64,000 bases of DNA. Origin: Desulfomicrobium escambiense DSM 10707. Its GTDB lineage: Bacteria > Desulfobacterota > Desulfovibrionia > Desulfovibrionales > Desulfomicrobiaceae. The stretch is from positions 1 through 64,000 of the forward strand of contig NZ_AUAR01000022.1 in the NCBI RefSeq assembly GCF_000428825.1, in the 5' to 3' direction. The first letter of the stretch is position 1; each line of letters opens with the position of its first letter. The position numbers and the translations under genes are program-made. Below the pieces are notes generated by a model. It saw only the letters and a list, made by a program, of their open reading frames with translations, did no database searches and had not been told where the DNA came from. Below, piece after piece: positions 27,696-38,306 of the stretch.

Positions 27696-30146
27696 ATGGC
27701 GTCCACGCTCCCGCCGCTACCCCCGCTGCCCATTGACGTAGTCCTGCCCGAGCTGTCTCATGCCCTGCGCACGGACACGGCCTGCGTGGTCCACGCCCCA
27801 CCGGGCAGCGGCAAGACCACTCGCATCCCCCTGGCCCTCATGGACGCCCCCTGGGCCGCCGGGCGCAAGATCCTCATGCTCGAACCCAGGCGCCTGGCCG
27901 CGCGCGCCGCGGCCAGGCACATGGCGGGCCTACTGGGGGAGAAGGCCGGGGAGCGCGTCGGCTACCGCACGCGCCTGGACATCCGGGTCTCGTCCTCAAC
28001 CCGTGTCGAGGTCGTGACCGAGGGCATCCTGACGCGCATGCTGCAGCACGACCCGGAACTCACGGGCTACGCCTGCGTCATCTTCGACGAATTTCATGAA
28101 AGAAGCCTCCAGGCCGACCTGGGTCTGGCCCTGTGCCTGGAAGTCCGCGCCGCCCTGCGGCCCGACCTGCGCCTGGCCGTCATGTCCGCCACCCTCGACG
28201 TGGAGGCCGTGGCCGCGCTCCTGGCCCCGTGCTGCATCCTGTCCTGCCCGGGACAGGTCCACGCGGTGGAGACCCGCTACCTGCGCCTGCCCGAACGCTT
28301 CGTCGAGGAACGCATGGCACGCGCCGTATCCCTGGCCCTGGCCACGGAAACGGGAAGCATCCTGGCCTTCTTGCCCGGTGCGCGCGAAATCCGCCGCACG
28401 GAGGAACTCATCGGCGCGCCATCCCCCGGCGTGGAGGTCCACCCGCTCCTGGGCGCCCTGACCGCGGCCGAGCAGGACAGGGCCATCTCCCCGCCCCCGG
28501 CCGGGACGCGCAAGGTCGTGCTGGCCACGGCCATCGCCGAAACCTCCCTGACCATCGAGGGCGTGCGCGTCGTCATCGACAGCGGCCTGGCCCGCCTGCC
28601 CCGCTTCGATCCCAGAAGCGGCATGACGGTCCTGGTCACGGAGCCCGCCTCCCTGGCCACCGTGACCCAACGGCAGGGCCGCGCCGGCCGCACGGGGCCG
28701 GGCGTGTGCCTGCGCCTCTGGGACCCGGCCGACGAGGTCAGCCGCAAACCCTTCCCCGCCCCGGAAATGCTGGAGGCCGACCTCACCCCCCTGGCCCTGG
28801 ACCTGGCCCTGTGGGGTGCAGCCTCCCCCGCGGACCTCGCGTGGCTGACCCCGCCACCGACCGGAAATTTCCAGAGTGCCAGACGCCTCCTGCGGGAACT
28901 CGGCGCCCTCGACGACACAGGACGCATCACGGCCCACGGCCGCGACATGGCCGCCCTGCCCCTGCACCCGCGCCTGGCGCACATGGTCCTCGCAGCCAAA
29001 CGCATCGGCCACGGCCCCACCGTGGCCCACCTGGCCGCCATCCTGGGCGAACCGGGCCGCATCATGCGCTCCTCCCCGGACCTGCGCGAAGCCGTGCGGC
29101 CGCGGGGGCTCTCCGACACGCTGCGGGCCTCCATGGAGCAGATCGCCCGGCTCGCCTCCGTCAAACCCGGGCCCGTCGACCCCGAATCCGTCGGACTGCT
29201 AACTTCCCTGGCCTACCCCGACCGCATCGCGCGCCGCCAGGAGGACGGGTCCTACCGCCTGACCAGCGGCCGCAAGGCCGTCTGGCCGGGACCCAGCACC
29301 CTGTCGGGCCACGAATTCCTGGCCGTGGCGCAACTGGACGGCAGCGCCGACAACGCCCGGATCTGGCAGGCGGCCCCGCTCTCCTGGCAGGAACTGCACA
29401 AACATTTCGGGAATCTCATGCTCTTCGAGGACGAGGTGCGCTTCGACCCGCTCCTCGACCGCGTGGTCAGCCGCCGAAAACTGATGCTCGACGCGCTCTG
29501 CCTGCGGGATGAACCCCTGGCCGCCGACCAGGATGCCGTGACCAGGACCCTCCTGGCCGGGCTCAAAGACGTCTCGCGCCTGCCCTGGGATGACCAGAGC
29601 CGCGCCCTGCGCGACCGCGTGCGCTTTCTGCGCAGCCTCGACGAGACAACCTGGCCCGACCTGTCCGACGCAGCCCTCCAGTCCTCCCTGACTGACTGGC
29701 TCGGACCCTTCGCTCCCGGCATGCGCTCCACGGCGGACCTCGCCCGGGTCCCGCTCCTGGAGGCCCTGAAAAACCTCATCGGATGGGAAAAACTCAAACT
29801 CCTGGACCGCCTGGCCCCGGAATACCTCGACGTTCCCTCGGGTGCCCGGCGCCGCGTCGACTACTCACCGGAATCCGGCCCCGTCCTGCCCGTCAAGCTC
29901 CAGGAAATGTTCGGCTGCGCCGACACCCCCACCCTGGCCGGCGGCCGCCACCCCCTCGTCCTGCACCTGCTCTCCCCCGCCGGCCGCCCCCTGCAGGTCA
30001 CCCGCGACCTGCCCTCCTTCTGGAAGAACGGCTACCCCCTCGTGCGCGCCGAAATGCGCGGCCGATACCCCAAACACCCCTGGCCCGAAGACCCCGCCAA
30101 CGCCATGCCCACGGCCAAGACAAAGAAGACCATGACGCCGAGATAA
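27696..30146 (+). CDS. hrpB: ATP-dependent RNA helicase HrpB
   Basis: This 816-aa DEAH-type helicase has the Walker A GSGKTTRIPLALM, the DEFH box (FDEFHERSLQADLGLAL), SATLD, the motif VLATAIAETSLTIEGVRVVID, and QRQGRAGRTGPGVCLRLW, followed by the HrpB-specific C-terminal domain (from about 560). The physiological RNA target is unknown. It starts 3 bp after pgpA and ends a plus-strand gene run. Confidence 0.95.
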   Translation: MASTLPPLPPLPIDVVLPELSHALRTDTACVVHAPPGSGKTTRIPLALMDAPWAAGRKILMLEPRRLAARAAARHMAGLLGEKAGERVGYRTRLDIRVSSSTRVEVVTEGILTRMLQHDPELTGYACVIFDEFHERSLQADLGLALCLEVRAALRPDLRLAVMSATLDVEAVAALLAPCCILSCPGQVHAVETRYLRLPERFVEERMARAVSLALATETGSILAFLPGAREIRRTEELIGAPSPGVEVHPLLGALTAAEQDRAISPPPAGTRKVVLATAIAETSLTIEGVRVVIDSGLARLPRFDPRSGMTVLVTEPASLATVTQRQGRAGRTGPGVCLRLWDPADEVSRKPFPAPEMLEADLTPLALDLALWGAASPADLAWLTPPPTGNFQSARRLLRELGALDDTGRITAHGRDMAALPLHPRLAHMVLAAKRIGHGPTVAHLAAILGEPGRIMRSSPDLREAVRPRGLSDTLRASMEQIARLASVKPGPVDPESVGLLTSLAYPDRIARRQEDGSYRLTSGRKAVWPGPSTLSGHEFLAVAQLDGSADNARIWQAAPLSWQELHKHFGNLMLFEDEVRFDPLLDRVVSRRKLMLDALCLRDEPLAADQDAVTRTLLAGLKDVSRLPWDDQSRALRDRVRFLRSLDETTWPDLSDAALQSSLTDWLGPFAPGMRSTADLARVPLLEALKNLIGWEKLKLLDRLAPEYLDVPSGARRRVDYSPESGPVLPVKLQEMFGCADTPTLAGGRHPLVLHLLSPAGRPLQVTRDLPSFWKNGYPLVRAEMRGRYPKHPWPEDPANAMPTAKTKKTMTPR

Positions 30147-30150
30147 GAAC

Positions 30151-30185
30151 GCCTCCGGCGGGTAGGGGACGCGCCCGCTGCACCC
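30151..30185 (+). repeat. Degenerate copy of the GCCTCCGGCGGG palindromic repeat
   Basis: It begins GCCTCCGGCGGG and ends GCTGCACCCC, like the two identical copies after mnmG, but the inner palindrome has decayed. It starts a few bases after the hrpB stop codon, as the others start at the mnmG stop. Probably a short interspersed 3-prime-end element. Confidence 0.65.
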
Positions 30186-30211
30186 CATTCATGTCTTTCG
30201 CTTCTCACACC

Positions 30212-30397
30212 CTTCCGCCCCGCCTCAAGCGGTCCGTCGCGGACCGGGCAAGAGCCGTCGGCTGTCCGACCGAGCCAAGCACCATTTGCTCCCCGGCCGT
30301 CAAACGGTCAACGCGCCGCCCTCTGCCCGAAGCTCAAGGCCGGGAAGCATTACGAGGCCCTCAAGGAAGTTCCGGCAGTCCTTGCCCGGCCCGCGAC
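30212..30397 (+). repeat. Dispersed structured element, copy A
   Basis: This is one of three same-strand copies of an element of about 160-190 nt (others at 34675-34859 and 62321-62509). The closing helix pairs 30236-30252 with 30381-30397 (17 bp, one mismatch). Inside it is a small hairpin at 30257-30270 (GTCGG-CTGT-CCGAC), and CTGCCCGAA near 30322 can pair with TTCCGGCAG near 30370. The motif CATTACGAGGCC is shared by all copies. It is about 90% identical to copy B by eye. No conserved reading frame runs through it, because an indel shifts frames between A and B. Confidence 0.8.
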
Positions 30398-30533
30398 TCC
30401 CGGAAAAGACAGCTCATTATACTGATAATGCCCAATACCACTCCCTAGCATCACGCATTACCTTCTCCGCTACAAGAATGTTTGACGCCCTCAGAGACGG
30501 GGGCAGGACACTGCTACGCAGGAGGTCAAATTG

Positions 30534-31457
30534 ATGGAGGTCATGAATGCCTGCGGCGCGCTCCGACGTGTCGAAAACCCGGGTGCGCTTCTGCAGGAAA
30601 CCCGCGACAAAGGGTGCGCGTTCTGGCTGATTCTGGACCCCCTGTGTCACCAGGAGGCCCTGGCCCAGCTGTACGACAATGAGCCCGACACGGAAAAAAC
30701 CATCCTATTCCTGAAAACCACGCTGGCGGAATCAAGCGAGGTTTCACCCTGGCTTGCGGCCCTTTCCCTGAATTCCCCCATGGAGCGTTGGATCAACGAA
30801 TCCAAGGCATCAGGATGGGGGTTCTATTTCACTTCGGACGCCCCCTTCTCCGAAATACTCGCCCATCTGCGCAGCCTGGTCTTCATCAAGAGGGGTGAGA
30901 AACGGGTCATCTTTCGCTTTTGGGATGGACGCATACTTACACGCATCTGCCAAGGCATACCCGAGGACATCCCCATGCTGCTGGGGCCCATCCGCCGCAT
31001 CCTGACCCAGGACGAAGGGGACGGGTGGATCTGCATCGACAGGGACGGGGACGCGTACATGGAAGAAGCGCATCGTCCGGGAACGGTCCTGCCCAGCCCC
31101 TGGTACGCCTTCACGGACCGCCACGACCGGCTTTTCCACGGCAAGCGCCCCGGGATCGTCGCCAGGAACATCGTCGAGTCCCTGTTCAATGAAAAAATGG
31201 AGCATGGCCTCGCCCTGCCACCAAACGAGGCGCTCTCGGCCTTTGTCGCCCGCCACGTGAACCGTGGTCTGGCCCTGGGGCTTTGGGGGTTGGAGGCCCT
31301 GGAACTCTTTGTCCGCTGCTGCCTGCGTCACGGCGAGTGTTTCCCCGACGCGCAGGCCATGCCGGTCCTTTCCCCCCTTGCCCGCACACCGCTCGACGAG
31401 GACGCGGCCGTGGCCGTCATGCGCCGCTTCTGCAACCAGGGAGGTTCCCATGTCTGA
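30534..31457 (+). CDS. DUF4123-domain protein, type VI effector adaptor
   Basis: This 307-aa protein has a DUF4123 domain in its N-terminal half: FWLILDPLCHQEALAQLY, SPWLAAL, GWGFYFTSDAPFSEILAHLRSLVFI and VIFRFWDGRILTRI. DUF4123 proteins (also called Tec or TAP-1) load effectors onto VgrG spikes of the type VI secretion system. Its position at the head of a lipase-immunity cluster supports this, although no vgrG, hcp or PAAR gene is in the window. AGGAGG lies 8 nt before the ATG. Its end overlaps the next gene. Confidence 0.82.
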   Translation: MEVMNACGALRRVENPGALLQETRDKGCAFWLILDPLCHQEALAQLYDNEPDTEKTILFLKTTLAESSEVSPWLAALSLNSPMERWINESKASGWGFYFTSDAPFSEILAHLRSLVFIKRGEKRVIFRFWDGRILTRICQGIPEDIPMLLGPIRRILTQDEGDGWICIDRDGDAYMEEAHRPGTVLPSPWYAFTDRHDRLFHGKRPGIVARNIVESLFNEKMEHGLALPPNEALSAFVARHVNRGLALGLWGLEALELFVRCCLRHGECFPDAQAMPVLSPLARTPLDEDAAVAVMRRFCNQGGSHV

Positions 31458-31767
31458 CCCAGGAATGTGTTCTGTCTGCCCCAAGTTGAAACGCGTCGGC
31501 TTTGCCCTGGAGACACAGGGCAGCGAGCCGCCCGTGCCCCTGCCAGGAGGGGTAATACATGCCTTCAGTGTCGCGGCAGAGGGCGAACGGCAGGAACTGG
31601 GCCTGTTCCAGACCGTGGTCTGGCTGGGCCCCGAGGACGACCCGCAGGCCACGACCGAAGGCCATCCCTGGCGTGACTACACCTACGCCCAGACCACGAC
31701 GGTGCACCAGACAGACGACCTCGATTACATCCCCATACTGCCGCGCGGAAAAGGCGGCCGGCCATGA
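31450..31767 (+). CDS. Small unknown protein in the type VI cargo module
   Basis: This 105-aa product is not recognised. It begins MSDPGMCSVCPKLKRVGF with a CSVC pair, then LPGGVIHAFSV and a C-terminal TTVHQTDDLDYIPILPRG. There is no signal peptide or membrane segment. Overlaps of 8 nt with the DUF4123 gene and 4 nt with the lipoprotein gene show that it belongs to the operon. It could be a second chaperone, or a spike-tip or delivery domain that is encoded separately. Confidence 0.75.
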   Translation: MSDPGMCSVCPKLKRVGFALETQGSEPPVPLPGGVIHAFSVAAEGERQELGLFQTVVWLGPEDDPQATTEGHPWRDYTYAQTTTVHQTDDLDYIPILPRGKGGRP

Positions 31768-32855
31768 CCCGGGGCCGAACAGCCCCCCGCAGCGGCTCCG
31801 CCGTCAGCGGAAGCCCCATATCCCGTGCGCAGCGTTGCGCACTGTGCTTCCTTGCCATCCTGACACTTCTTCTCGCCGGAGGTTGCAAAACCATGCAGCA
31901 CACCACAACAAGCCAGCCCCCCCTGCCTGTGCCCCTCTACCCCGTGGGACGCTTCCTCTTCCCCGTGCCTCAGGGGCTGGAGTTCCAGGGCAGGATCATA
32001 AACATCAACGATATGTCCATCGAAGAAACGGACTGGAACTCCGGGGACCGCGCAAAGCAGTTTCGGGCCCTCTGGGAACCGGTCCGCGACGAGGCCAGGA
32101 AGCACTACGACGTGTACAAGAACACGCCCGTCGTCCGAGGCGGGTTCGTCCAGGAGGACGTCAGCGAACACTTCGGCCACCCGGCCGTCCTGCTCTGCTA
32201 CTCGGCCCAAAACGGCGCGCACTGGATCGACACGTTCGTGGCCTTGCCGGACTGGATCCTGCGCATCAAGGAGGAAACTGCCTATGAGATAGGCAAGGAA
32301 TGCTTGGGCGACCTGAAAGGGACGACCCTGGACTTTTTCAGGCACTACCGCACGGACAGGTCAGATCTCCCGGCGGACATGTTCTGGACGGGGAGGGGGT
32401 GGATGCGGGGGATGAAGACATGGGACGAGAGCGCAGATGCCTACGCACGGCGCGAAGAGACGGATACTGGGCCGAAAATATCGCTGAATCTAAGGACGTA
32501 CACGATCTCGACTCCTGATGAACCGGCCAAATCGATCAAATCGATACGAAAAATTCTTGATGGAAATAAGATCGATCTCAAAATCCTGCGTTCACGCCAC
32601 CGCACCTTCGAGGGCATGCCCGGTCTGGAGGAAGTCGTTATCCTTTCCGGGCATGAATGCGGCACACCAAAATCGACACTCTTTGCCAAGTGGGCCATCG
32701 AAGCAGAAGCCAAAAACCCGCAAAGACCTACGATCTACCTGGAGATGAGCTGCGACGCAGCAGCTCAGGACGATGCTTTGCGCTTCTGGGACGCGTCAAT
32801 AAATAATTTTATATCCATTCAAGCATGGCACGCCAAGATGAGAGGAGGAAGATAA
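31764..32855 (+). CDS. Tli4-like type VI immunity lipoprotein
   Basis: This is a 363-aa lipoprotein with signal segment CALCFLAILTLLLAGGC, where the Cys of LAGGC would be lipidated. The mature part resembles the Tli4 family of immunity proteins for Tle4-type phospholipase effectors (N-terminal GRFLFPVPQGLEFQG; C-terminal EGMPGLEEVVILS and RFWDASINNFISIQ). It would protect the periplasm from the lipase encoded next. The C-terminal third is noticeably AT-richer than its neighbours. Stop and next start overlap as TAATG. Confidence 0.78.
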   Translation: MTRGRTAPRSGSAVSGSPISRAQRCALCFLAILTLLLAGGCKTMQHTTTSQPPLPVPLYPVGRFLFPVPQGLEFQGRIININDMSIEETDWNSGDRAKQFRALWEPVRDEARKHYDVYKNTPVVRGGFVQEDVSEHFGHPAVLLCYSAQNGAHWIDTFVALPDWILRIKEETAYEIGKECLGDLKGTTLDFFRHYRTDRSDLPADMFWTGRGWMRGMKTWDESADAYARREETDTGPKISLNLRTYTISTPDEPAKSIKSIRKILDGNKIDLKILRSRHRTFEGMPGLEEVVILSGHECGTPKSTLFAKWAIEAEAKNPQRPTIYLEMSCDAAAQDDALRFWDASINNFISIQAWHAKMRGGR

Positions 32856-34573
32856 TGCGCAACAATACACCCAAAGTACCCTACGACGATCCACTGCGAC
32901 ACAGGAAGACCCCGCGGGAAATGCTTAAGGAACCGATTTCCACAGAATGCGAGGCCTGCAGGGACAACATCATCCAGGTCCTGCGTGACACCATCGCAGT
33001 CATCTTCGTGCCCGGCATCATGGGCTCAAAGCTGAAAAATCCCAAGAATGCTCCCGCTTGGAATCCGGACGACCTCTCGTTCATGTCGGGTACATACATG
33101 TGGGCAAAGCCAAAAGATCGCTACAACCTTCTCATCAAAAATAAACCAAGCCTCTTGAACGAGATCACCGAGAAACACATCAACTACCCCAAAGCCGAAG
33201 AACGCGGCTGGGGCAGCGTGGCCTGGAGCTTTTACGGGGACCTGCTGACCTCCATCCAGGACTGGGCCACGCCCCTCAAGGTGCTGCTGGACCTGCCCGT
33301 CTACGCCTTCGGCTACAACTGGCTGGAGTCAAACCGCGTGTCCGGGGAGAAGCTGCGCGAATTCATCCACACCATCAAGGCCGAAAAGGTCATCCTCGTG
33401 ACCCACTCCATGGGCGGTCTGGTGGCGCGCTGGGCCTTGGGAGGCGATGAAGCCGGGGACGTCGCAGCAAAGGTCCTCGGCGTCGTCCATGGCGCGCAGC
33501 CCGTGCACGGCGCCCCGGTGGCTTACCGGCGCATGATCGCCGGGCAGGAGGTGGACGGCTTCTTCAACATCCTGGGCATGCTCGGCGCCAAGGTTCTCGG
33601 GTCCGACGGCCCGTCCATCACCGCCATCTTCCCCCACGCCGAGAGCGCCCTGGAACTCCTGCCCAGCCAGCATTACCGCACCAACGACGGCAGGCGGGAA
33701 TGGCTGCACGTCCAGGATCCAGGCTCGCCGGACGGGCTTCAGTCCTACCCCAAGGGCGACCCGTACCGGGAAATCTACGCCAGAAGCAGCCATCGCGACT
33801 TCTGGGGCATGATCCACGGCGGCTGGTTCCAGCCGGACCCTCTGGAGGAAGGGGCCTTGGGCCGCGTCTTCCATGGCGAGGCGACAGAGGCGGATCCCGA
33901 CTCAGAAATTCGGGCCAGGATATTTCTGAACAGGCTGGAGGCGGTTCGGAGTTTTCACGCCACGATCGGCGACTACAGCCATCCGCGCACCATGCAGCTC
34001 TTCAGCAGCGGCGGCCAGGACACGTGTTCGGAAGTGAGCTGGCTGGCCAGGGACGTGACCCTGACCGTGGCGCGCCGCCCCGGCGACATGCGCGGGGACA
34101 GGGACATGAGGGACAGGTATTTCGCCCTGCGGCACATCCCGGGCATCCTGGAACGCAGCCGGGGCGAATACAGCGAGGTCCGCTGGGTCGAGGCCGACGG
34201 ATCCCACGGAAAAACGGTGCCCTGGGACACGCCCTTTGCGGAACTGGACAGAGGAATCAGGGAAGGACGGCGGCTCATCCTGCTACGAGTGTCAGATTTC
34301 GGCGACACGGAACCGGGCATGGCCGACACATGCAACCTGGGCGACGGCACGGTGCCGCTCAGTTCAGCGACAGGCCTCCAGCCGGATTGCACCACCTGGG
34401 GCAACGCAACGCACACCCTTCCGTTCTGGCAAAACGCTTGGCACTCCATGATCGCCACCGGTTGTCCCACAAACGCGAACCATTCGGGATTCTTCGACCA
34501 GAGTTCCATCCAGGCCACCATCAACACCATCCACAACCTCTGTCTGGGATGGCTCCGGGAAGAGTACGACTAA
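32855..34573 (+). CDS. Alpha/beta-hydrolase lipase, probable type VI effector (Tle4-like)
   Basis: This 572-aa protein has a PGAP1/LCAT-like hydrolase fold. VIFVPGIMGSKLKNP is an oxyanion-side strand, VILVTHSMGGLVARW contains the GxSxG nucleophile (Ser185), and LGDGTVPLSSATG and several late His residues (THTLPFWQNAWH) can complete the triad. There is no signal peptide, as expected for a type VI cargo. With the DUF4123 adaptor and Tli4-like lipoprotein it forms an adaptor-immunity-effector set. The ATG at 32855 has GAGGAGG upstream. The first 110 codons are AT-rich. Confidence 0.8.
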   Translation: MRNNTPKVPYDDPLRHRKTPREMLKEPISTECEACRDNIIQVLRDTIAVIFVPGIMGSKLKNPKNAPAWNPDDLSFMSGTYMWAKPKDRYNLLIKNKPSLLNEITEKHINYPKAEERGWGSVAWSFYGDLLTSIQDWATPLKVLLDLPVYAFGYNWLESNRVSGEKLREFIHTIKAEKVILVTHSMGGLVARWALGGDEAGDVAAKVLGVVHGAQPVHGAPVAYRRMIAGQEVDGFFNILGMLGAKVLGSDGPSITAIFPHAESALELLPSQHYRTNDGRREWLHVQDPGSPDGLQSYPKGDPYREIYARSSHRDFWGMIHGGWFQPDPLEEGALGRVFHGEATEADPDSEIRARIFLNRLEAVRSFHATIGDYSHPRTMQLFSSGGQDTCSEVSWLARDVTLTVARRPGDMRGDRDMRDRYFALRHIPGILERSRGEYSEVRWVEADGSHGKTVPWDTPFAELDRGIREGRRLILLRVSDFGDTEPGMADTCNLGDGTVPLSSATGLQPDCTTWGNATHTLPFWQNAWHSMIATGCPTNANHSGFFDQSSIQATINTIHNLCLGWLREEYD

Positions 34574-34619
34574 AAGCACGGACTGCTTTCCTGCGCTGGA
34601 CGATGGGACGAAGGAGATT

Positions 34620-34649
34620 GGAGTGCAGGGGGTGCACCCCCTGCACTCC
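34620..34649. repeat. 30-bp perfect palindrome ending in CTGCACTCC
   Basis: The two 15-bp halves are exact reverse complements (GGAGTGCAGGGGGTG on the left). The element shares the G-run/C-run and CTGCAC ending of the GCCTCCGGCGGG repeat family. It precedes structured copy B just as the degenerate repeat at 30151 precedes copy A. Between the lipase stop and this site there is also a short AAAGCA / TGCTTT hairpin (34574-34590). Confidence 0.75.
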
Positions 34650-34674
34650 ATGCACCTCTTTCTTTCTCCACGCA

Positions 34675-34859
34675 CTTCCGCCCCGTCTCAAGCGGTTCGT
34701 CGCGGGCCGGGCAAGGGCTGTCGGCTGTCCGACCGAGCCAGGCATCGTTTGCTTCCCGACCGTCAACCGCTCAACGATCCCCCTCTGCCCGAAGCTCAAG
34801 ACCGGGAGGCATTACGAGGCCCGCGAGGAAGTTCCGGCAGGCCTTGCCCGGCCCGCGAC
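34675..34859 (+). repeat. Dispersed structured element, copy B
   Basis: This copy is the best-preserved of the A/B pair. The closing helix pairs 34699-34716 with 34842-34859 perfectly over 18 bp. The inner hairpin is at 34720-34733 (GTCGG-CTGT-CCGAC). The conserved interior includes CTGTCCGACCGA, GGCATCGTTTG, CCGTCAACCGC and CATTACGAGGCC. It lies between the convergent lipase and selB genes on the same strand as copy A, so A and B form direct repeats around the type VI module. Confidence 0.8.
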
Positions 34860-34890
34860 GGATCGCGACTCCCTCCCACCAAAATGAAAA

Positions 34891-34911
34891 ATCCCCGCCA
34901 AAGCGGGGACT
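34891..34911 (-). terminator. Terminator of the selB transcript
   Basis: The TCCCCGC / GCGGGGA stem with a 4-nt loop is followed on the minus strand by ATTTTTCATTTT. It lies about 35 bp beyond the selB stop. Confidence 0.85.
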
Positions 34912-34945
34912 CTTCACATCGCACAAACAAATCGGACCTAAACCA

Positions 34946-36850
<1,905 letters not shown>

Positions 36851-36859
36851 GCCGTCCTC

Positions 36860-38221
36860 CTAGCTGCGGTAGAATGCTGAGTAGGCCAGAACCGTCGCGT
36901 ACAGGTCCGCCTTGGAACTGATCTCGAAGGGGCTGTGCATGGACAGCACGCCGGGGCCGAAATCGATGATCTCCATGCCGTAGACGGCCAGATCCTTGGC
37001 CACGGTGCCCCCGCCGCCCTCGTCGACCTTGCCCATCTCGGCCATCTGCCAGGGGATGTCCTCGGCCGCGAGCAGGGCGCGGAACCAGGCCACGTACTCG
37101 CAGTCGGCCTCGCTGGCCCCGTACTTGCCGCCGTGGCCCGTGAACTTGGAAAAGACCGGGCCATGGCCCAGGAGGGAGGCGTTGAATTTGTCGTGCACGT
37201 CCTGGTAGTCCGGGTCCAGGGGGCAGTGCACGTCGGCCGACACGGCCTTGGTCCGTCCCAGGACGTGGCGCAGGCGGGTCTGCGGCTCCCAGGCGTCGAG
37301 GATGTCCTCCAGGGCGTGCTCCATGAAGCGCGACTTGGCGCCGGTCGCGCCGTCGGAGCCGATCTCCTCCTTGTCGAAGAGGAGCAGAACCTGGGTGTGC
37401 TCCCCGGCCGAGGCGTCCAGAAAGGCCTTGACCGCCGTGAATACGCACAGGCGGTCGTCCTGACCGTAGCCGCCCAGAAGAGATCGGTCCAGGCCGACGT
37501 AGCGCGCCCGGCCCGAGGGCACGACCTGCAACTCGGCGCTGAAGAGGTCCTCCTCGCCGATGGCGTAGCGCGCGTGAAGGAGTTCAAGGACCTTTCGCCT
37601 GACCTTGGCCTCCTCACCGGTCGTGGCCGGTTCGTGGCCGAAGGCCAGGTTCAGCTTCTCGCCGACGAAGGCTTTCTCCACGGTCTCCTCACGCTGCTTG
37701 CGCGCCAGATGCGGCAGCAGGTCCAGGACCGTGAACACGGGATCGGAATCATCCTCACCGATGCAGACCGGGATGACGCGGCCGTCCAGGGCCACCACGG
37801 TGCCGTGCAGGGCGAGGGGCCTGGCCAGCCACTGGTATTTCTTGATGCCGCCGTAATAGTGCGTCTTCATGAGGGCCACCTGACACTCCTCGTGCAGCGG
37901 GTGCTGCTTGAGGTCCAGGTGCGGCGTGTCGGCGTGGGCGGTGATGAGCCGCAGGCCCTGCGCCATGGGTGCGCGCCCCCGCCGGGCCAGCAGCACGGCC
38001 TTGGAACGGAAGGGAATCATGGCCAGGCCGTTTGACAGCCCTGCGGAAAATCCCGCGACCGCGCCCTGCTCGAGAACCCAGGCGACGGTCTCCCGCTCGG
38101 TCTTGCACCGCGTCAGGAATTCGAGAAACTCATCGGCCAGCGCATCCATCCGCGCCCTGTCGCCGTCCGAACCGTAGCGCTCCCAGCAGTTCTTCGCCGT
38201 GTACTTCAAGACCTCGTCCAT
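36860..38221 (-). CDS. M18-family aminopeptidase
   Basis: This 453-aa zinc aminopeptidase of the M18 (aspartyl aminopeptidase) family shows the metal-site segments ITAHADTPHLDLK, LLLFDKEEIGSDGATGAKS, SADVHCPLDPDY and, near the end, GVLSMHSPFEISSKADLYAT. It is cytoplasmic and probably trims peptides. It is probably co-transcribed with selB. Confidence 0.92.
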   Translation of the reverse strand: MDEVLKYTAKNCWERYGSDGDRARMDALADEFLEFLTRCKTERETVAWVLEQGAVAGFSAGLSNGLAMIPFRSKAVLLARRGRAPMAQGLRLITAHADTPHLDLKQHPLHEECQVALMKTHYYGGIKKYQWLARPLALHGTVVALDGRVIPVCIGEDDSDPVFTVLDLLPHLARKQREETVEKAFVGEKLNLAFGHEPATTGEEAKVRRKVLELLHARYAIGEEDLFSAELQVVPSGRARYVGLDRSLLGGYGQDDRLCVFTAVKAFLDASAGEHTQVLLLFDKEEIGSDGATGAKSRFMEHALEDILDAWEPQTRLRHVLGRTKAVSADVHCPLDPDYQDVHDKFNASLLGHGPVFSKFTGHGGKYGASEADCEYVAWFRALLAAEDIPWQMAEMGKVDEGGGGTVAKDLAVYGMEIIDFGPGVLSMHSPFEISSKADLYATVLAYSAFYRS

Positions 38222-38250
38222 CGCGTTCTCCTCGAAAATCCATTCAACAG

Positions 38251-38283
38251 AAAAAAAGGGAGCGGAATCGCTTCCCGCTCCCC
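38251..38283 (-). terminator. Terminator after the rubredoxin gene
   Basis: A GC-rich stem (GGGAGCGG... with CCGCTCCC, one bulge) is followed on the minus strand by seven T. It separates the S1-rubredoxin transcript from the M18-selB unit. Confidence 0.85.
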
Positions 38284-38306
38284 ACGAACCCGAAAACCGT
38301 CAGCCC

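Noticed and set aside
30212-30397. Reading the structured element as a coding remnant
   Set aside because: Peptide similarity between copies A and B breaks in the middle because of a frame-shifting indel, while base pairing is preserved.
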